Source: Onchidella celtica
Lineage: Eukaryota > Mollusca > Gastropoda > Systellommatophora > Onchidiidae
Reading direction: 5' to 3'
Length of the DNA stretch: 64,000 bases
Assembly: GCA_963931925.1 (NCBI GenBank)
Contig: OZ007576.1
Location: 18,782,811-18,846,810 of the forward strand
The notes below the pieces were generated by a model. The model had not been told where the DNA came from. It did no database searches and saw only the letters and a program-made list of their open reading frames with translations. Below are positions 1 to 12,002 of the stretch, piece by piece (position 1 is the first letter of the stretch; the number at the start of each line of letters is the position of its first letter). A program made the position numbers and the translations under genes.

Positions 1-2343
1 TTGTAAGCTCTTATGCCCCGTGGAAATGCACAATTCGAGTATTTGTTTACCGCAGTGACCTACTCTCCGCCCCCTGTTCCACGGAGCTCCCCGTGTCTCG
101 CAGTGCCAATCGACCAGAAGAGAAACCTCTCTATACATACAAACTCTCTGGTTTTAGTGCGAAATGTGACCTATGGAGTTATACGGGGACCCAAGCACAG
201 ACAAGACTGAGGCAGGTATGCCTGACTAGGTTGGACTTAACAAGGTAAAACAGCCTCAAGCCAACTGGTGGAAAAAGAGAGACTTCGCCCACGCAAGTCA
301 AAACAGACGCCAACTAGACTTTGAGTTTGGATTTGAAGAGGGTTTTTTTTTTTTTTAAACTGGTTGAGTCAATTTTTTCATCAGTTATGGCCCCTTCTTT
401 ATCCCGAGATATCTGGCCGGACATACCAAGTGTTAACTGAACACATATGCAGTGTCTTCCATTAATTTTCAATGGGGCCATGATGCAAAATTTGACTTCC
501 CCGGTTTTGGAAAAGCGCTCTTCATTTACGGTTGCGTCGGTACTTTAACGGCTCTTTTTGGGCTCTCCGGGTATTTTATTTTAGCAGGTGCTATTAACTT
601 TGATGATGATGTTCGTCCATCATTCTCGATGAAGACCATGTCTTCATTTGCTATTGGCTTGAGGAGCGTCTTCTAAGGTGGCTGATAAGTCCAATCTGGG
701 CACATAATTACTGCCCACTTCAGGCCGGTGGGTGGCTGGGAAGAAAAGCTGGCTGCTCACGCTTTCCCCGTTGCCTTTTTGCTTTCAGCGGGTACCTCAT
801 TGTAGCTCTTAACTTTAACCAATGAGAATCTACCGACAAAAGGCCTGTGTAACCGTGCGACCCAGTGCATCATCAGCCTTGGGAATTGTGAGGGATTTGT
901 CTCAATGACATTTGTTACAGCTTCTATCCGACAGCCACTCCCTGTACTAACGACAATGCATTACTCATTGGTGTAGCTTTAGTTTTACCCTTCCTATCAA
1001 TATCTATTAAACACTTAATGTTAGAGACAGGAAGATGAAGGAAAATGAATATGTCTGGCAGAAAGGGATTAAAACGTGAAACGAAAAGCGTGTAATATTA
1101 AATATTAAAAAGCAGAAACCAACACAAATTGTTTAAAACACACAATAAAATAAAGTGCTTGGAAAAGGAATATAGTAAGGGTTGGGAAAATGTAAGAGGC
1201 TGAAGTTGGTGCCATGAAAGATTCATCAATAAATTTATATGAAACACATTGCAATTAAAAGGCGATCGATTATGCAATATTTAATTCAGTAACCATGCCA
1301 AATCCTTGGAATTAACACTCGAAAAATATTCCTGAGTGTACTTTGCTGCAAAAAAAAGAAAAGAATGTCTCTAACATAAATTTGTGAACTTAAACCAATA
1401 TTTATTATGAAAAATTATTTGATCAGAAGTGAAACTTCGGTTTTAAAAATACATTAATAAACAATTGAATAAATGAATACATAAATAAATAAATAAATAA
1501 ATACATAAATAAATAAAATGTGATCGTGAAATTGAATTTATTAAAACCAGATGTGTATATGACGAGGGATCCTCTTAAAACAAAGTCCTCAAACCGAATT
1601 TATTAATACATTTGTCAGACTGCCCCCTCCCCCCCCCCCCCACCCCACCCCCTCAGGTGCAGAAAACCAGATCAAAAAGAAAGCTGAATGTGTGGTCCGA
1701 AGGCAGTTTCCTCTACCCACAATTTGCTTCGAGAACCTGTGAATGCCGTAAGCATGTTCCCACGAATCGGTGTTCTCATGACGTCAATATAACACCACAA
1801 TTGTTATCGCTGTTAAAACTGGAAGGTCTCACTTCCGTCACAAAACCTATGATGCATGCTCTGCCTTCCCAGTGCACGGGGACTGTTGGGGGTTATCATA
1901 CTCATCCCGGAAGGTCACAGCCGGTTAAGTTGCTGACAGTAAAATATACACTCAAGAAATAATGGCAAAAAGCTGACTTTGTCTCACCGGGCTTTGTATG
2001 ATAGGGTCTTTCCAGACTTACTCAGAAAATACGAGGAATTCTGGTGTGCCTGTCTTGTCTGCCAGCAGCCGACTATGTCGTTCTGAACTTAGTATGATAC
2101 CCCTAAGAGCATGCGAATTTACAAGGATTAATAGTATTTTGGCACGGCAGCTGAGAATGAGCACTCGCGGGAGTTTTGGTGTGATCCAAAAAATTAAGAA
2201 TTGAAACTCTTGGATGATGACGATATAATTATATATGGCCTCGGAAATTCCGACGAGGGACCAAATGAAATTCAAAATTTCGTAAGAGCACAAGCTTTGT
2301 GACGTCATTGAAACAACCAATGGTGCACTCTGGCTGCTGGAGA
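1..2343. other. Intergenic, no gene seen
   Basis: Holds a family V repeat, an AAT/AAAT-rich stretch (1480-1520), a C-run (1624-1640) and short unsupported ORFs (452-676, 1612-1962). Confidence 0.4.
168..325 (+). repeat. Dispersed repeat family V, copy 1
   Basis: CTATGGAGTTATACGGGAC-like start, GACTGAGGC, and GGAAAAAGAGAGACTTC resemble 12256-12405 in order and spacing. A weaker relative lies at about 13105-13230. Confidence 0.45.
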
Positions 2344-2544
2344 TCACTCGTACGGGCTCCAAACTCCGCCATGCAGAGCCGGGTTGCTTCTGGGATCTTC
2401 CTCGGGGAAAACGCATGGCACTGTTGTCTTATTCAGCTCTAAGATCATGTCCAGCATGTACTTGACTATTTCTGGCCTTTCTTCGGACAGGTCATGATGC
2501 TCGGTGGGGTCAGAGCGGATATTAAACATCTACACATTTTTATC
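2344..2544 (-). pseudogene. Arylsulfatase B-like terminal exon with nonsense codon
   Basis: The acceptor is CTTCCTACAG (AG at 2545-2546). The exon opens with Asp-Lys-Asn-Val, then TAG (2530-2532), then MFNIRSDPTEHHDLSEE and an ending with DPRSNP and GGVW. This is the usual C-terminal block of arylsulfatase B. Family members normally have Trp at the stop position (N-V-W-hydrophobic-F), so a single G-to-A change (TGG to TAG) would explain it. The exon joins the long exon in phase 0, so the pairing is well supported. Confidence 0.82.
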
Positions 2545-2630
2545 CTGTAGGAAGAATGTCAAAAGGTTGGTCAAAGATGACATGTCGCTGACCCTAGCAT
2601 GAAACTTCAACAAATGCACATAACGGAATG

Positions 2631-2907
2631 GGTGTTATTGTAAGTACGTACGCACCCCAAGCGTACCTATCCCTAAGCCCGTCCTTAAATCCTCAACCCT
2701 AAATCTCATTGAATCCCGAACCCTGCCCCCTGCCCTTTCAACCAAGAAAACAGGAGGAAAACAAAAAGGAAGTCTGAAAGAATGATTAATTAAGGCGGCT
2801 GTTAGGAATATTTCGGAAGGAGCTCTCTAGTTCTGGAGTTACAAAAGGCTTTGAAATACGTACTCCTAGCGTAAAATACTTGCGGTACGTAGGTACTTGT
2901 AACAACA
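2631..2907 (-). mobile_element. GTACGTACG-ended MITE, copy 1
   Basis: One end is GTTATTGTAAGTACGTACGCACC and the other reads GGTACGTAGGTACTTGTAACAAC. The shared interior includes AACCCTAAATCT, AACAGGAGGAAAAC, TTAATTAAGG and GAGCTCTCTAGTTCTGGAG. There is no ORF. Confidence 0.8.
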
Positions 2908-3191
2908 TTCCAACAGATTATAAAGATGCATTTATTGTCATTATCACAGTATTCAACATTGCATCTCATCCCAGTTTTGCTTCAGTCTTGCTCAAGGAGA
3001 CTAGGCGCTCACACACGACTTTGTTACGTTGCATTCTCTTCGCTCACGCTTCGCAGTCGCATTGCATAATGTTTGGTTTGATGTAGGAGAACGAAAAGAG
3101 ATGTGTACACATTCGAGACAAGGGCACATTGCAGGGTCGATAGAAAAAATGAAATTAAGACACGATAACAAGTCTAAATGTGCGCGTCTAT

Positions 3192-3648
3192 TTTGTATTT
3201 GTATTTGTATTTGTATAACTCTTTAATCCCATTTGGGAAATTTGCCTTTGTGCCATTGCACCCCAGTTACAACTGGAGCAGGCACGTCGTCGCCACAGTG
3301 CAGCGCCGGTCGGCGTTTTTTTTTTTTTTTGGTGGTGGGGGGGATGAGGGAGAGAGGGTGGTAGGGATGAATTTTATTTAATTTTGCCCGGGCAGCGGCC
3401 TGTTCGGCCTGCTCTTTACGATTTCCAACTGCCAAGGTATCTTTAACGTGTGCAACGTGCACACGGGCCCTCCGAATTTTTTCGTCCTTATCCGAGAAGA
3501 CTAGGTACTCGATCCTACCCCTCAATAGGATCAGGGACATGAAAATATGAGAAAAATCCCAAATTTCCAACATGCCTGCACCGGCCGGGTTCAGAACCCG
3601 GGACCCTTGGCATGAGAGGCGAGCACCTTGCCTCTAGACCACCTTGTC
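3192..3648 (-). mobile_element. tRNA-derived SINE, type A tail, full length
   Basis: Read on the minus strand it has a tRNA-like head with box A (TGGTCTAGAGG) and a box B-like GGGTTCTGAACCC. A central domain follows, then a tail with GGGATTAAAGAGTTATACAAATACAAATAC. The pol III head and A-rich repeated tail define a SINE. The apparent ORFs across it are not genes. Confidence 0.85.
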
Positions 3649-4130
3649 TAGCCTGCGTGTTGAGTGACACCGTGGTACAACACTGTCTAGGTTGGGCTGT
3701 AAGGAGTGTCTTAAGGAATGACTCTAAACACAAATTACTGAAGTGCTTCGTGTTGTTTGTAACTCTAATTACATTGTCATCAGCTTCTGGCCCAGAACGG
3801 CCATAAGGTTAATTGAATACATGCGATAACTCAACTAATTACACATTAATTTGTCCTCTTTAACATGAATTATAAATCTTGGATGTATCTTAATTGACAT
3901 TATTTTTATATTTTAATGATATGTATTGAAAAGGTATATATTTTTTGAAACACGTTTGTGTAAATGGAAGACGTACAGGCTTGATAACTAAAGTGAAAAA
4001 AAACCATCCGCTGTGGTGAATCTCCCCCACTCCACTCCTATACATCAGTATATTCAAGCGTTCAGCATTACTTTCCACACTGCTTGTATAAAGATCCCTT
4101 TTCTTGGCGTTCACTTTGTTGATGTCGTAA

Positions 4131-4790
4131 AGGCCTGTTTACTGTTTACACTGGTAGGTTTTAGGAATAGAAAAAAGGAAAGAAATCTAGCGGAAAGCCT
4201 GTTGCGTTTACACTGTTCCGAAATTGGAATAGAATCCGACCCTTTCCTATTTCCTTTCCGATTTCCCCCTGAAAAACTGGAATAGGACCATTCCTATTTT
4301 CATTCCGATTTCGGAAAGGCTATGCGTCACATGACAACCGCCTCGGCGTAAAATGGCGTTCGGTCGAACTATCGAGGAAACTTTCACCCAAACATTCTTG
4401 AAGGCGAGAGCTGCCTATGGGATAATAAATCACCCACATGTCATTACAAACAGGCGAGAACTAAAGCCCTTGGAAGTTTAGTGAGTGAAAAAAGTCATGA
4501 AAGATCAGATCCATTTCACATTCATACATGGAAAAGCTGAACCGAACAATTCCTTCGCTGGGTGAGACTGAGAGGCCAGCGGCGGCCACGCGAGCGACCG
4601 AGCGTCCATCTCAGTCACATGACTAAAACAAGCGATGCGCGTCGCTTCTCATTCAGAAAACGGACTAGTGTAAACAAGCCGCGTTTCGATGGGGAAATCG
4701 GACAGCAAGAATCGGAAAGCTAGGCGATTCTCCCCCCACTGCCTCGATTCCGTTTTTCTATTCCTAAAACTTACCAGTGTAAACAGTCCT
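4131..4790. mobile_element. PIF/Harbinger-like MITE, 660 bp
   Basis: The ends are inverted repeats. The right end read backwards is AGGACTGTTTACACTGG followed by a further 20 or so matching bases (gttttaggaatagaaaaa). The left end is the same but has a 7 bp tandem duplication (ctgttta twice). TAA flanks both sides (4128-4130 and 4791-4793), the 3 bp target size of PIF/Harbinger elements. There is no transposase ORF, so it is non-autonomous. The superfamily is inferred from the TAA duplication and the AGGCCTG-type end. Confidence 0.75.
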
Positions 4791-4834
4791 TAACTATTTC
4801 ATAGACAGGCCACATTAACCACCCGTTCCTCACC

Positions 4835-6152
4835 TTACTAATACTAGTCCCGTCATCAAACTCTGTGACGTCAGATGTCTGTATGTTCGGTAGGTTTGCC
4901 CAGCGCCTTACCCAGGTCTCGTTCGTCGGATCTCCAGTGAGCAGCTTGTAATCACCAACTCGAATAGCCGCTCTCACTCGAGTATCCCAAGTATCGTTAA
5001 ACAATGGAACACCTCTCTTAGGGGTAAGAGGATCGATATTATGTAAAATAACTTGTCGACTACTGGGCATTCCTTTACTTATTGTCCTCCACTGATCAAA
5101 ACCGTCCAGAGGTTTGGTACCCTTGAGATTTCCACCAGCTAAGTCACCAATGTCGGGAACCAATCAGAAACATGAATAAGTTCCCGGTTGACAACTCCAC
5201 TAGTCTCCAGAGCTCCGCCGGCTACAAAACCAAGACCATGAATCCCTCCCTCCCACAGAGTAATTTTTCCCCCTCTTAGTGGATAATTGCTACCTCCAAA
5301 TGCAGCACATCCTCCATTGTCCGAGGAAAATACGAGTATAGTGTTTTCCCAGAGTCCGGATTCTTTCATAGCAGTGGTGACGTTTTGCAGTCCCTCGTCC
5401 ACTGTAGCCACCATGCCGGCGTAAACTCGTCTCTTGTCGTCTTTGATATGTGAATATTTCTGTTCATACTCGGGTGGAACTTGAAGTGGGGCATGGACGT
5501 CGTCATAGGCTAAATATAGAAACAATGGTTTGCTGGAGTCGTGAGATTTAATTATATCAGTAGCTTTTCGGGTGAAGAGGTGAGTGGAAAAGTTACCAAC
5601 AGCAGACCAGACTGGGCCTTTCTCATCAACAAGCCCAAAATATGGCTTGCCGTGATAAGGAACGGTATAGCTGTAACTATCAATCCACTGCGAGTAAAAG
5701 CCTAGAAAAGTATCAAAGCCACGATTGAACGGCAAGTAAGCCTCTTTGGAGAATCCCAGATTCCATTTCCCGACCATGTGTGTAGAGTAGCCAGCTTCCT
5801 TGAGTTTGTCAGCCAGCGTCGGGCTGTCCAGTGGCAACCCGTTGGGTCGTGTCTACTTGATGTTGTCGTGTTGCCAGACATGAGCTGACTCCGGGTAGGT
5901 GTACACATAGGCTGGACATAGTAGTTTTCCAGCGTGACGCCACTTCTAGCCAGCGAGTCGATGGTTGGCGTGGAGATTTCAGAGCCATGATACCCTACGT
6001 CATGGTAACCAAGATCATCCACCAGCACGAAGATGATGTTCGGTTGTGTAGCTTTCCTTTGTTCATCTTTGCTAGCTAAGGCTGCATAGACGGAGATCAA
6101 ACAAAGGCAGGAGAGAAGGAAAGCTGATGAAAGTTTGATCATTTTGACTGGT
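4835..6152 (-). pseudogene. Arylsulfatase B-like long exon (signal peptide and catalytic domain)
   Basis: A TTTTCAG acceptor lies just upstream (6153-6154), so a 5' UTR exon probably precedes it. The start is the ATG at 6140-6142, followed by about 24 hydrophobic residues. The first frame runs to LMSG just before 5875. There about eight or nine codons expected after the CTPTR motif are missing, and a TAG lies at 5853-5855. The second frame runs from about 5846 (from PNGLPLDSP) to 5142. A one-base loss near 5150 moves reading to a third frame, which runs to the donor. The residue after GKW, codon 5760-5762, is Asn; sulfatases have an active-site His there. The Asp pair of VDDLGY, the DN of SSDNGG, the His of VHAPLQ and the Lys of LRGGK are retained. 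Confidence 0.85.
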
Positions 6153-7019
6153 CTGAAAAGATAACAAAAGCATTCAGTTCTCCTGACCTGTACAAAGAAA
6201 AAAATTAAATAATATTTTTTTTAAAAATCGTTCATTTGTTTGAGTTACCTTATGTAACACTCCTCTGTACTGACGCAGATTTTTTACTTTTTTTTTTTAC
6301 TGGACTCAAAGTATGCTACGTTATTATCCAAACAGTACGGCTACCATGGAGAAAGTGAACCAACCTATGTCATATATTAAATAGCAATGCACCACCAATT
6401 ACAATGATAAATCGAGGGGTGCCTGCCATAATGTTGTATGCGAGACTTTGCCGATCTTTAGGTTTTGTAATGGAAGTAGTTCTCTCACTCCTAATTTCCT
6501 TATATGTATAAAATCGTTCCGATCGGTTAAAAACTTTTCGAAGTATGTGTACATGACCTGATGTTTCATCCGTTTTAGCCCTTTCGCCCACCAAACTTCA
6601 ATCCCCTTTTTCTCCAAAAGGCAAAAATGCAGGTATAACAATATTGCAAATACCTGACGAAATATTCGCTTGTGTGAGCATTTAGAGTGTGGAGAGCAAC
6701 GGAGACAGACAAAGCAATACCTTTTTTTTTTGTTTTTTGTTTTTTTGTTCCTTTGTATAGCTTAATTACTATGATTAATGTTTCTTTTAAGCATCCTAAA
6801 TTCGGAAGAGTTATCAAATTAAAAAGGATAGCAAGAAAATAAATATTCCATTAAAAAAGCCGTACCATTTTCTTCAAACCCCCAAAGCTATCATAGAAAG
6901 ACTGGGGGAAAGGGAGGGATAGAGATAGAGAAAGAGATCAGACAGATGCAGACAGAGACACCCAAAACACATACCCAGAGGACAAAAAGAGACACAGACA
7001 AAGACACAGACACACAAGC
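6153..7019. other. Upstream of the sulfatase pseudogene, nothing coding
   Basis: A/T-rich with T-runs. The acceptor at 6153-6154 implies a 5' UTR exon, but no donor could be assigned. Confidence 0.35.
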
Positions 7020-7021
7020 CT

Positions 7022-7057
<36 letters not shown>

Positions 7058-7290
7058 TAGAGAAGAACTGACCGATCTCCCGCAGAACAAATGGATGGAT
7101 GGATGGATGAACGGACGGACGGACGAACGGATCAATGGATGGATGGATGGATGGATGGATGGATGGACGGATAGGTGCACAGACGGTCAGACGGACGGGA
7201 AAGCGAATGGATGGAATGGATGGATGGATGCATGCATGAATGTATGGATATAGGGATGGATGGATGAATGGATGGAGGGATAGCGTCGAA
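7020..7290 (+). repeat. (GA)n and (GGAT)n microsatellites
   Basis: GA repeats at about 7023-7054, then GGAT/GGAC repeats from 7090 to 7290. Confidence 0.9.
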
Positions 7291-8419
7291 TGAAAGCATG
7301 GGCTAAGCATATCAGACAGAATGAAAGACGAACAGCTGAACAAAACTAACAGATACAACGAGAAACAGACAGACAAACAGATTGTGCAGAAAATGAGATG
7401 ACTTTCCCGGTGCTGCATTTTCTATTGAACAACATTATATTTATTTTTACAAACTAACAAACGAAACAAATTAATACATTACCTAATTTTTTATGCCTGT
7501 CCCGTTAGAAATGGTTTCTTGGGCCTTGCGTCTGTCTCTTTTAAATGCCTACGCGTTCATAGGGGTGTGACTGAGCATAATTTTTATTAGGCCCTATTAG
7601 TACTAGCTAAACCGCGCAAGACAAATCTTGCAAATGTTCCATGTGCCAAGCCCAACCATTTGTCTAGATCCAGGCTACATTAAAACGTCATTTTGGATTC
7701 CATGCAATGACTAATAGAATTTACTGTTACACCACAATTTTACACAGAAATACACAGATGTGATAACTTGATTTTCGGCCTCTTACGTGTAAAGACAGGT
7801 CAAGGACGAAATTTCCGATCAGGCTTTTTGACTCTGTTCGAGGAAAATGTATCTTTATTTTTGAGGCTCAAAAAATCGTAAACAAATAATATTAAAGGGC
7901 GATTTTTGTCTGAAATGAATGTGTCCACGTAACTCATCGTCAAAACGTGAGACAGCACGGCCACGTAGTCGTGAGGTTTTAGGTGGTCACACGTTCACCG
8001 TCCGGCTCCATTATATAGTAAAATTACATAACTGTGTGTGATTCATTTCGCTGTACACTCTTCTTGCAGTACGTACCTCCTGGGGGCCGTTGGACCCAGA
8101 CTCTCCATAAAGGAAAAAAAACAACTTAAACCTACTTATTCATACCTTTTTATGGCCTATTAGATCCAGTTTTAACGATGAAATGCTGTGTCCACCGTCT
8201 AGGTCGGACAGGCCACACGAGTGTATAACACGAATAAACCAAAAACGCTAGTCAGTGGTCACTCTCTCGATGACTTTTGCGAAGAAATGGTATAACCGAT
8301 TTTTTTTTAAAAATACAGTTTTTTTTGTTGTTTTTTTAAATTATGGTACAACCACAAGGCTCTCTGGCTCAGACGCTGACAGCCAAATATTGTGAAATCG
8401 TAGGGGGGGGGGGGGACAC
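7291..8419. other. Intergenic, nothing recognised
   Basis: No ORF or repeat end stands out, apart from a G-run just before the SINE (8402-8414). Confidence 0.4.
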
Positions 8420-8695
8420 GTTGGTCTGGAGGCAAAGTGCTCGCCTCTCAAGTCGAAGTCTTCTCGGGTAAGGACGAAAAACTCGCATTGCCTGTGTGTA
8501 CATTGCGCACGTTAAAGACACCTTGGCAGTTGGAAGTCGAGAAGAGAAGACCTAACATGGCCCCTGCCCAGGCAAAATTAATTTTAAAAAAAAAAAAAAA
8601 AAACGAAAAAAACTCTATTTCAAAAACACACAAAAACATTACCAAGAAATACAAACACAAGAAAAATGAGGTGTAAATGCCAAGGGCAGGAAATC
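8420..8695 (+). mobile_element. tRNA-derived SINE, type B tail, internal deletion
   Basis: The head TTGGTCTGGAGGCAAAGTGCTCGCCTCTCA jumps directly into the central domain (TCTTCTCGG...GACGAAAAA). Box B and about 90 bases are therefore missing. The end AATGAGGTGTAAATGCC is the type B tail. Confidence 0.78.
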
Positions 8696-8999
8696 AGCTA
8701 ATATAGAGAGCTGAAACACATGACATGCTACCATAGGGAGAAGTATTATATAATTACACTTAGGAAAGTGAAAAGGAAGAGATAACAGAAGGTACAGATA
8801 GGAGGATGATCAAGATGGATGAAAGCCATAACTTTGAGGAGGAGAAATGAACAAGCTAGTGGAGAATGATGATTTAAAAACGGGGGATTGTCTAGGATCA
8901 GCTGTAAAGCCAGCGGAGAAGGAGGGATTGAAGGGTGGATGAGTGAAATAGATAAGAGAACAGAAGATATGCATGTGAAGAAAAAGGAGGAGAAGAAGA

Positions 9000-9210
9000 A
9001 GAAGAAGAAAATCATCATGATAATGATGATGATGATGACACTTGGGGATTATGATGACAGATGACGATGATAATGATGATGATTAATGATAATGATGATG
9101 GTGATGATGATGATAATTGTCCTGATTATGATGATGATGATGATAATTAATGATGATGATTATGGTGTCAATGACAAATAATGATTGATGATGATGATGA
9201 CGATAATGTT
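9000..9210 (+). repeat. (GAT)n-rich microsatellite
   Basis: GAAGAA then many GATGAT, AATGAT and GATAAT triplets. Confidence 0.9.
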
Positions 9211-9964
9211 GATAATGCTACAGCCGAGTTAGACATACATGATATTGGTAAATAGGACACTGCATGACAACATAATGCGGTAACGAGAAACTTTTCTCTT
9301 TATTTAAAAAGAAAACACGCTAGTCTTTTGTATATCAATGAAATATCAGAATCAAACAAAATTCAAAACAGTAGCATTACATCAATGTTATGAAAATACA
9401 ACAAACCCCCTGCATAATGGGTATATTCCACAAATAGGAGCAAAAAATCGTACTGAAATCTGGCATGGAGAAATGAAATATTTCTGTGGTTTTTTTTGTT
9501 TTTTTTTCCCGTACGTCATGGGTCTAATGGACCCAGGCAATTATTCACCCATTTTTTTTTTTTACATTGATTTGTATCTGCCATCAAAATAAAGGTTTTT
9601 CCTGAATTTACAAAGCCGAATACTACGGGCCAGCATCCGATCTGGATCTGGTATTCATAAAATAAGATAACTACGACATTCGTGCATAAATTGTTCCTAC
9701 TGTTTCTTCATTATACCGTGAAAGTAAGTTCATTTTGTTGTTGTCGTTGCTGCTAGCTGCTGCTACCGTTTTGCACTGGACGGCGACTTTGGGTGGTTTC
9801 CTACATGTCTGTTCAGTTTGTTTCTTGTTGTTTTTCTTTGGTTTTTTGTGTGTTGTTGTTGTTGTTTTTTTCAGCTTAGCGAAAATTGTCATAATTAAAT
9901 TAAATAAGTGAAAATAATGGAATTAGAAATGAATCTATTTACAACGATATTTTTTGTAGTTTTG

Positions 9965-9966
<2 letters not shown>

Positions 9967-10000
<34 letters not shown>
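9967..10000 (+). repeat. (AAT)n microsatellite
   Basis: About eleven AAT units next to a TTTATATAGCGC repeat end. Confidence 0.9.
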
Positions 10001-10001
<1 letters not shown>

Positions 10002-10899
10002 GATGGCATTTATATAGCGCATATCCATTTTTAAAATGTTCTATGCGCTTTACCGAAGCAACATGTTAACCACAGAGCAGAAATGGAGCACCGGCGAAGC
10101 TCTCAACACACTACACTGCTTTTTTTCTCTCTCCCTGTCTCGCTCACTCTCTCTCTCTCTCTCTCTCTACGCCTCTCTATCTCAGAGCAAATTGTAACGC
10201 AGCCTGTTAGGCGCAGTTCACAACTCACAACAGTTCACAAGTCACAACTGAAATAATATTTATTAATAATAATATCATATAATAATGGAGCTTGGGCCCA
10301 ACTTTGTTCCCACAAAGGCTTTTTTTTTACTACGCAACGTAGAGAAATGAAACTTGGCACATGTATGTAAAATTTATTAAGCCTGTACGTGTCGAGCTCA
10401 TTTTTTCCCGAAACTCTTTACTTTTCCCAGAAATTCAGTTATAATTATCAGTTATCAATTCATGATTGCGAATACGATGTGATAATGTACTTCCGTCAAT
10501 TTCGTCATTTCCGCCTCTTACCGGAAATGTAAACTAGAGTTCACGATCCAGCCAGGCCAAGAAAACTTTGATACCGAGTATATTGTTATACAGCTGAGAT
10601 GAGTGCCATTCATTCATACCAAGAAAACTGTAGAAATATTTAGAGTGTGCTTCAAGCTCGGAAGGAAATTATTTTTATTATAGACTAGATCTCGGAGTGT
10701 CAGTCATGCCAAGAAAACTTTGTCGAAAGGCTAGATCTAGGCCTCTCACGCCTCGAGGATCGAAATAGAGCTGCTGCCGCTCACACAGCTCGGATTTGCT
10801 TGAAATTTTACATGTGCCTGCCCTTCGACCCGCAAAAGGTTCTCTTTTAGATTTGGAGTCTTGAAAAGGTGTGGAAGTATTTTTTTTAGTTTGCTTTAT

Positions 10900-11130
10900 G
10901 CCGCTAACTGACTACCTCCGATCCTTCATTTTTTACGAACACATTCATGAGTCCATGACATCATCACTTCCTGAAAAATTCTCGGTGCGCACTACCTCGC
11001 ACAATATACTAATAATATTATCCTATCTATCTGTTAATCGCCAATTTTATGTGGATGACCCAAAGTGTCTCGACATCAATGTCTTTGTGCTGATTCCTTT
11101 CGGTCTTGATTGGTGAGCTTTGTTTTTTTA
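10900..11130 (+). repeat. Dispersed repeat family VI, copy 1
   Basis: ATGACATCATCACTTCCTGA, TTCGGTGCGCACTACC, GGATGACCC and ATTCCTTTCGGTCT recur at 36790-36940. The ORF here is not conserved in the second copy. Confidence 0.65.
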
Positions 11131-11257
11131 CCATTCGAAGAATGGGGCAGTTACTAGTATATTTAATAATGAATAATAAATTTTGTTTTTGCTGGGGGGG
11201 GGGGGGGAGGAGGGGTGATATGGATAAATTTTAATCTATTAGTTTCAATATACAGTA

Positions 11258-11478
11258 TCCTTCTTTAATCCCATTTGCTAAGTTTGCCCCAGTGTCCTTA
11301 CAGCCTAGTTACCACTGGAGCAGACACGTCGTCGCCTCAGTGCAGCGCCGATCGGCTTTTTCTTTTTGGAGGCGGGGGGAGGGGTGGTAAGATTTTTATA
11401 TATTATAATTATATATATATATATATATATAATTTTGGCCGGGCAGCGGTCTTGTCAGGCCTGCTCTTCTCGACTTCG
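11258..11478 (-). mobile_element. SINE, type A tail, 5' truncated
   Basis: It contains the tail (CTTTAATCCCATTTGC), the CACGTCGTCGCCTCAGTGCAGCGCC block and the start of the central domain (GGCCGGGCAGCGG). It lacks the tRNA head. An (AT)n tract lies inside. Confidence 0.78.
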
Positions 11479-12002
11479 GATAAGTGGATGTGGAATTACA
11501 AATGAATCTATTATATAACAATAGTGTTGTCAGGTCAGAGTTGAATAAGCTATGGCGCAGGCAGTCAGTCCCCGTGCCTTGAGTTATAAGTCACCGTCAG
11601 GTGGTAAATTGACCTATATATTTCGCCCCTGGAAGCTTAATTAATTGTCTTAAGTGCAACTCTAATTGCTGTGCTCCACATAAGGTCACAGAATGTGTGC
11701 CTAGGCCAACTTTTGAATTCTATTTAATCTTTCGTTAGAAGTTCCGAGACAATAATTATTACGTTTCGTTTTGTTCTCCCGTGGATTTCAATTCTTCTTT
11801 TTGGATTACTGCTAATTTTTGTGGGTGCAAATGATCAGGCCCGATGCACTGGGGAGCCAGGATGCGTTAGTTTTTTGGGGGGTGACGAGTGTCGAAAGTG
11901 AATCAAGCCAGTTGTCCTGAGACATAAGTTACTTTTTTATTTTTACGGAATTACTGTGATTTTTGGCACACAAAACTTACGTTTTATTGATAGAAATTAC
12001 GG

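Larger units (their letters stand above)
2545..4834 (-). other. Intron of the sulfatase pseudogene, filled with mobile elements
   Basis: This is 2,290 bp with GTGAGG and CTACAG ends. It holds three unrelated insertions: a GTACGTACG MITE (about 2631-2907), a SINE (about 3192-3648) and a PIF/Harbinger-like MITE (4131-4790) whose edge is only 44 bp from the donor. I see nothing coding in the rest. Confidence 0.7.
2344..6152 (-). pseudogene. Arylsulfatase B-like sulfatase, disrupted, two visible coding exons
   Basis: Arylsulfatase B (N-acetylgalactosamine-4-sulfatase) is a lysosomal or secreted type I sulfatase that removes sulfate from GalNAc-4-sulfate in glycosaminoglycans. Read on the minus strand, the ATG at 6142 starts a hydrophobic signal peptide, then [15 protein letters not shown] (metal site), then CTPTR (formylglycine motif C-x-P-x-R). 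Further on are [27 protein letters not shown] and the LRGGK/LWEGG block, all in the family order. The reading frame changes near 5840-5875 and again near 5142-5163. The AAG|GTGAGG donor at 4835/4834 matches the CTACAG acceptor before 2544 in phase 0. The terminal exon has an in-frame TAG at 2530-2532. Three independent disruptions indicate a pseudogene, although assembly errors could explain single-base changes. Confidence in the family is high. Confidence 0.88.
9211..11257. other. Intergenic with simple repeats and family VI
   Basis: (AAT)n, (CT)n at 10143-10168, a family VI copy and a G-run (about 11195-11207). No gene seen. Confidence 0.4.

Noticed and set aside
452..676. 74-codon hydrophobic ORF
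   Set aside because: It does not start with ATG, has no donor and no recognised domain; it may be chance.
1612..1962. 116-codon ORF starting in a C-run
   Set aside because: Low-complexity start and no domain or splice signal.
10871..11116. 81-codon ORF
   Set aside because: It lies in dispersed family VI, and the frame is not kept in the copy at 36790-36940.
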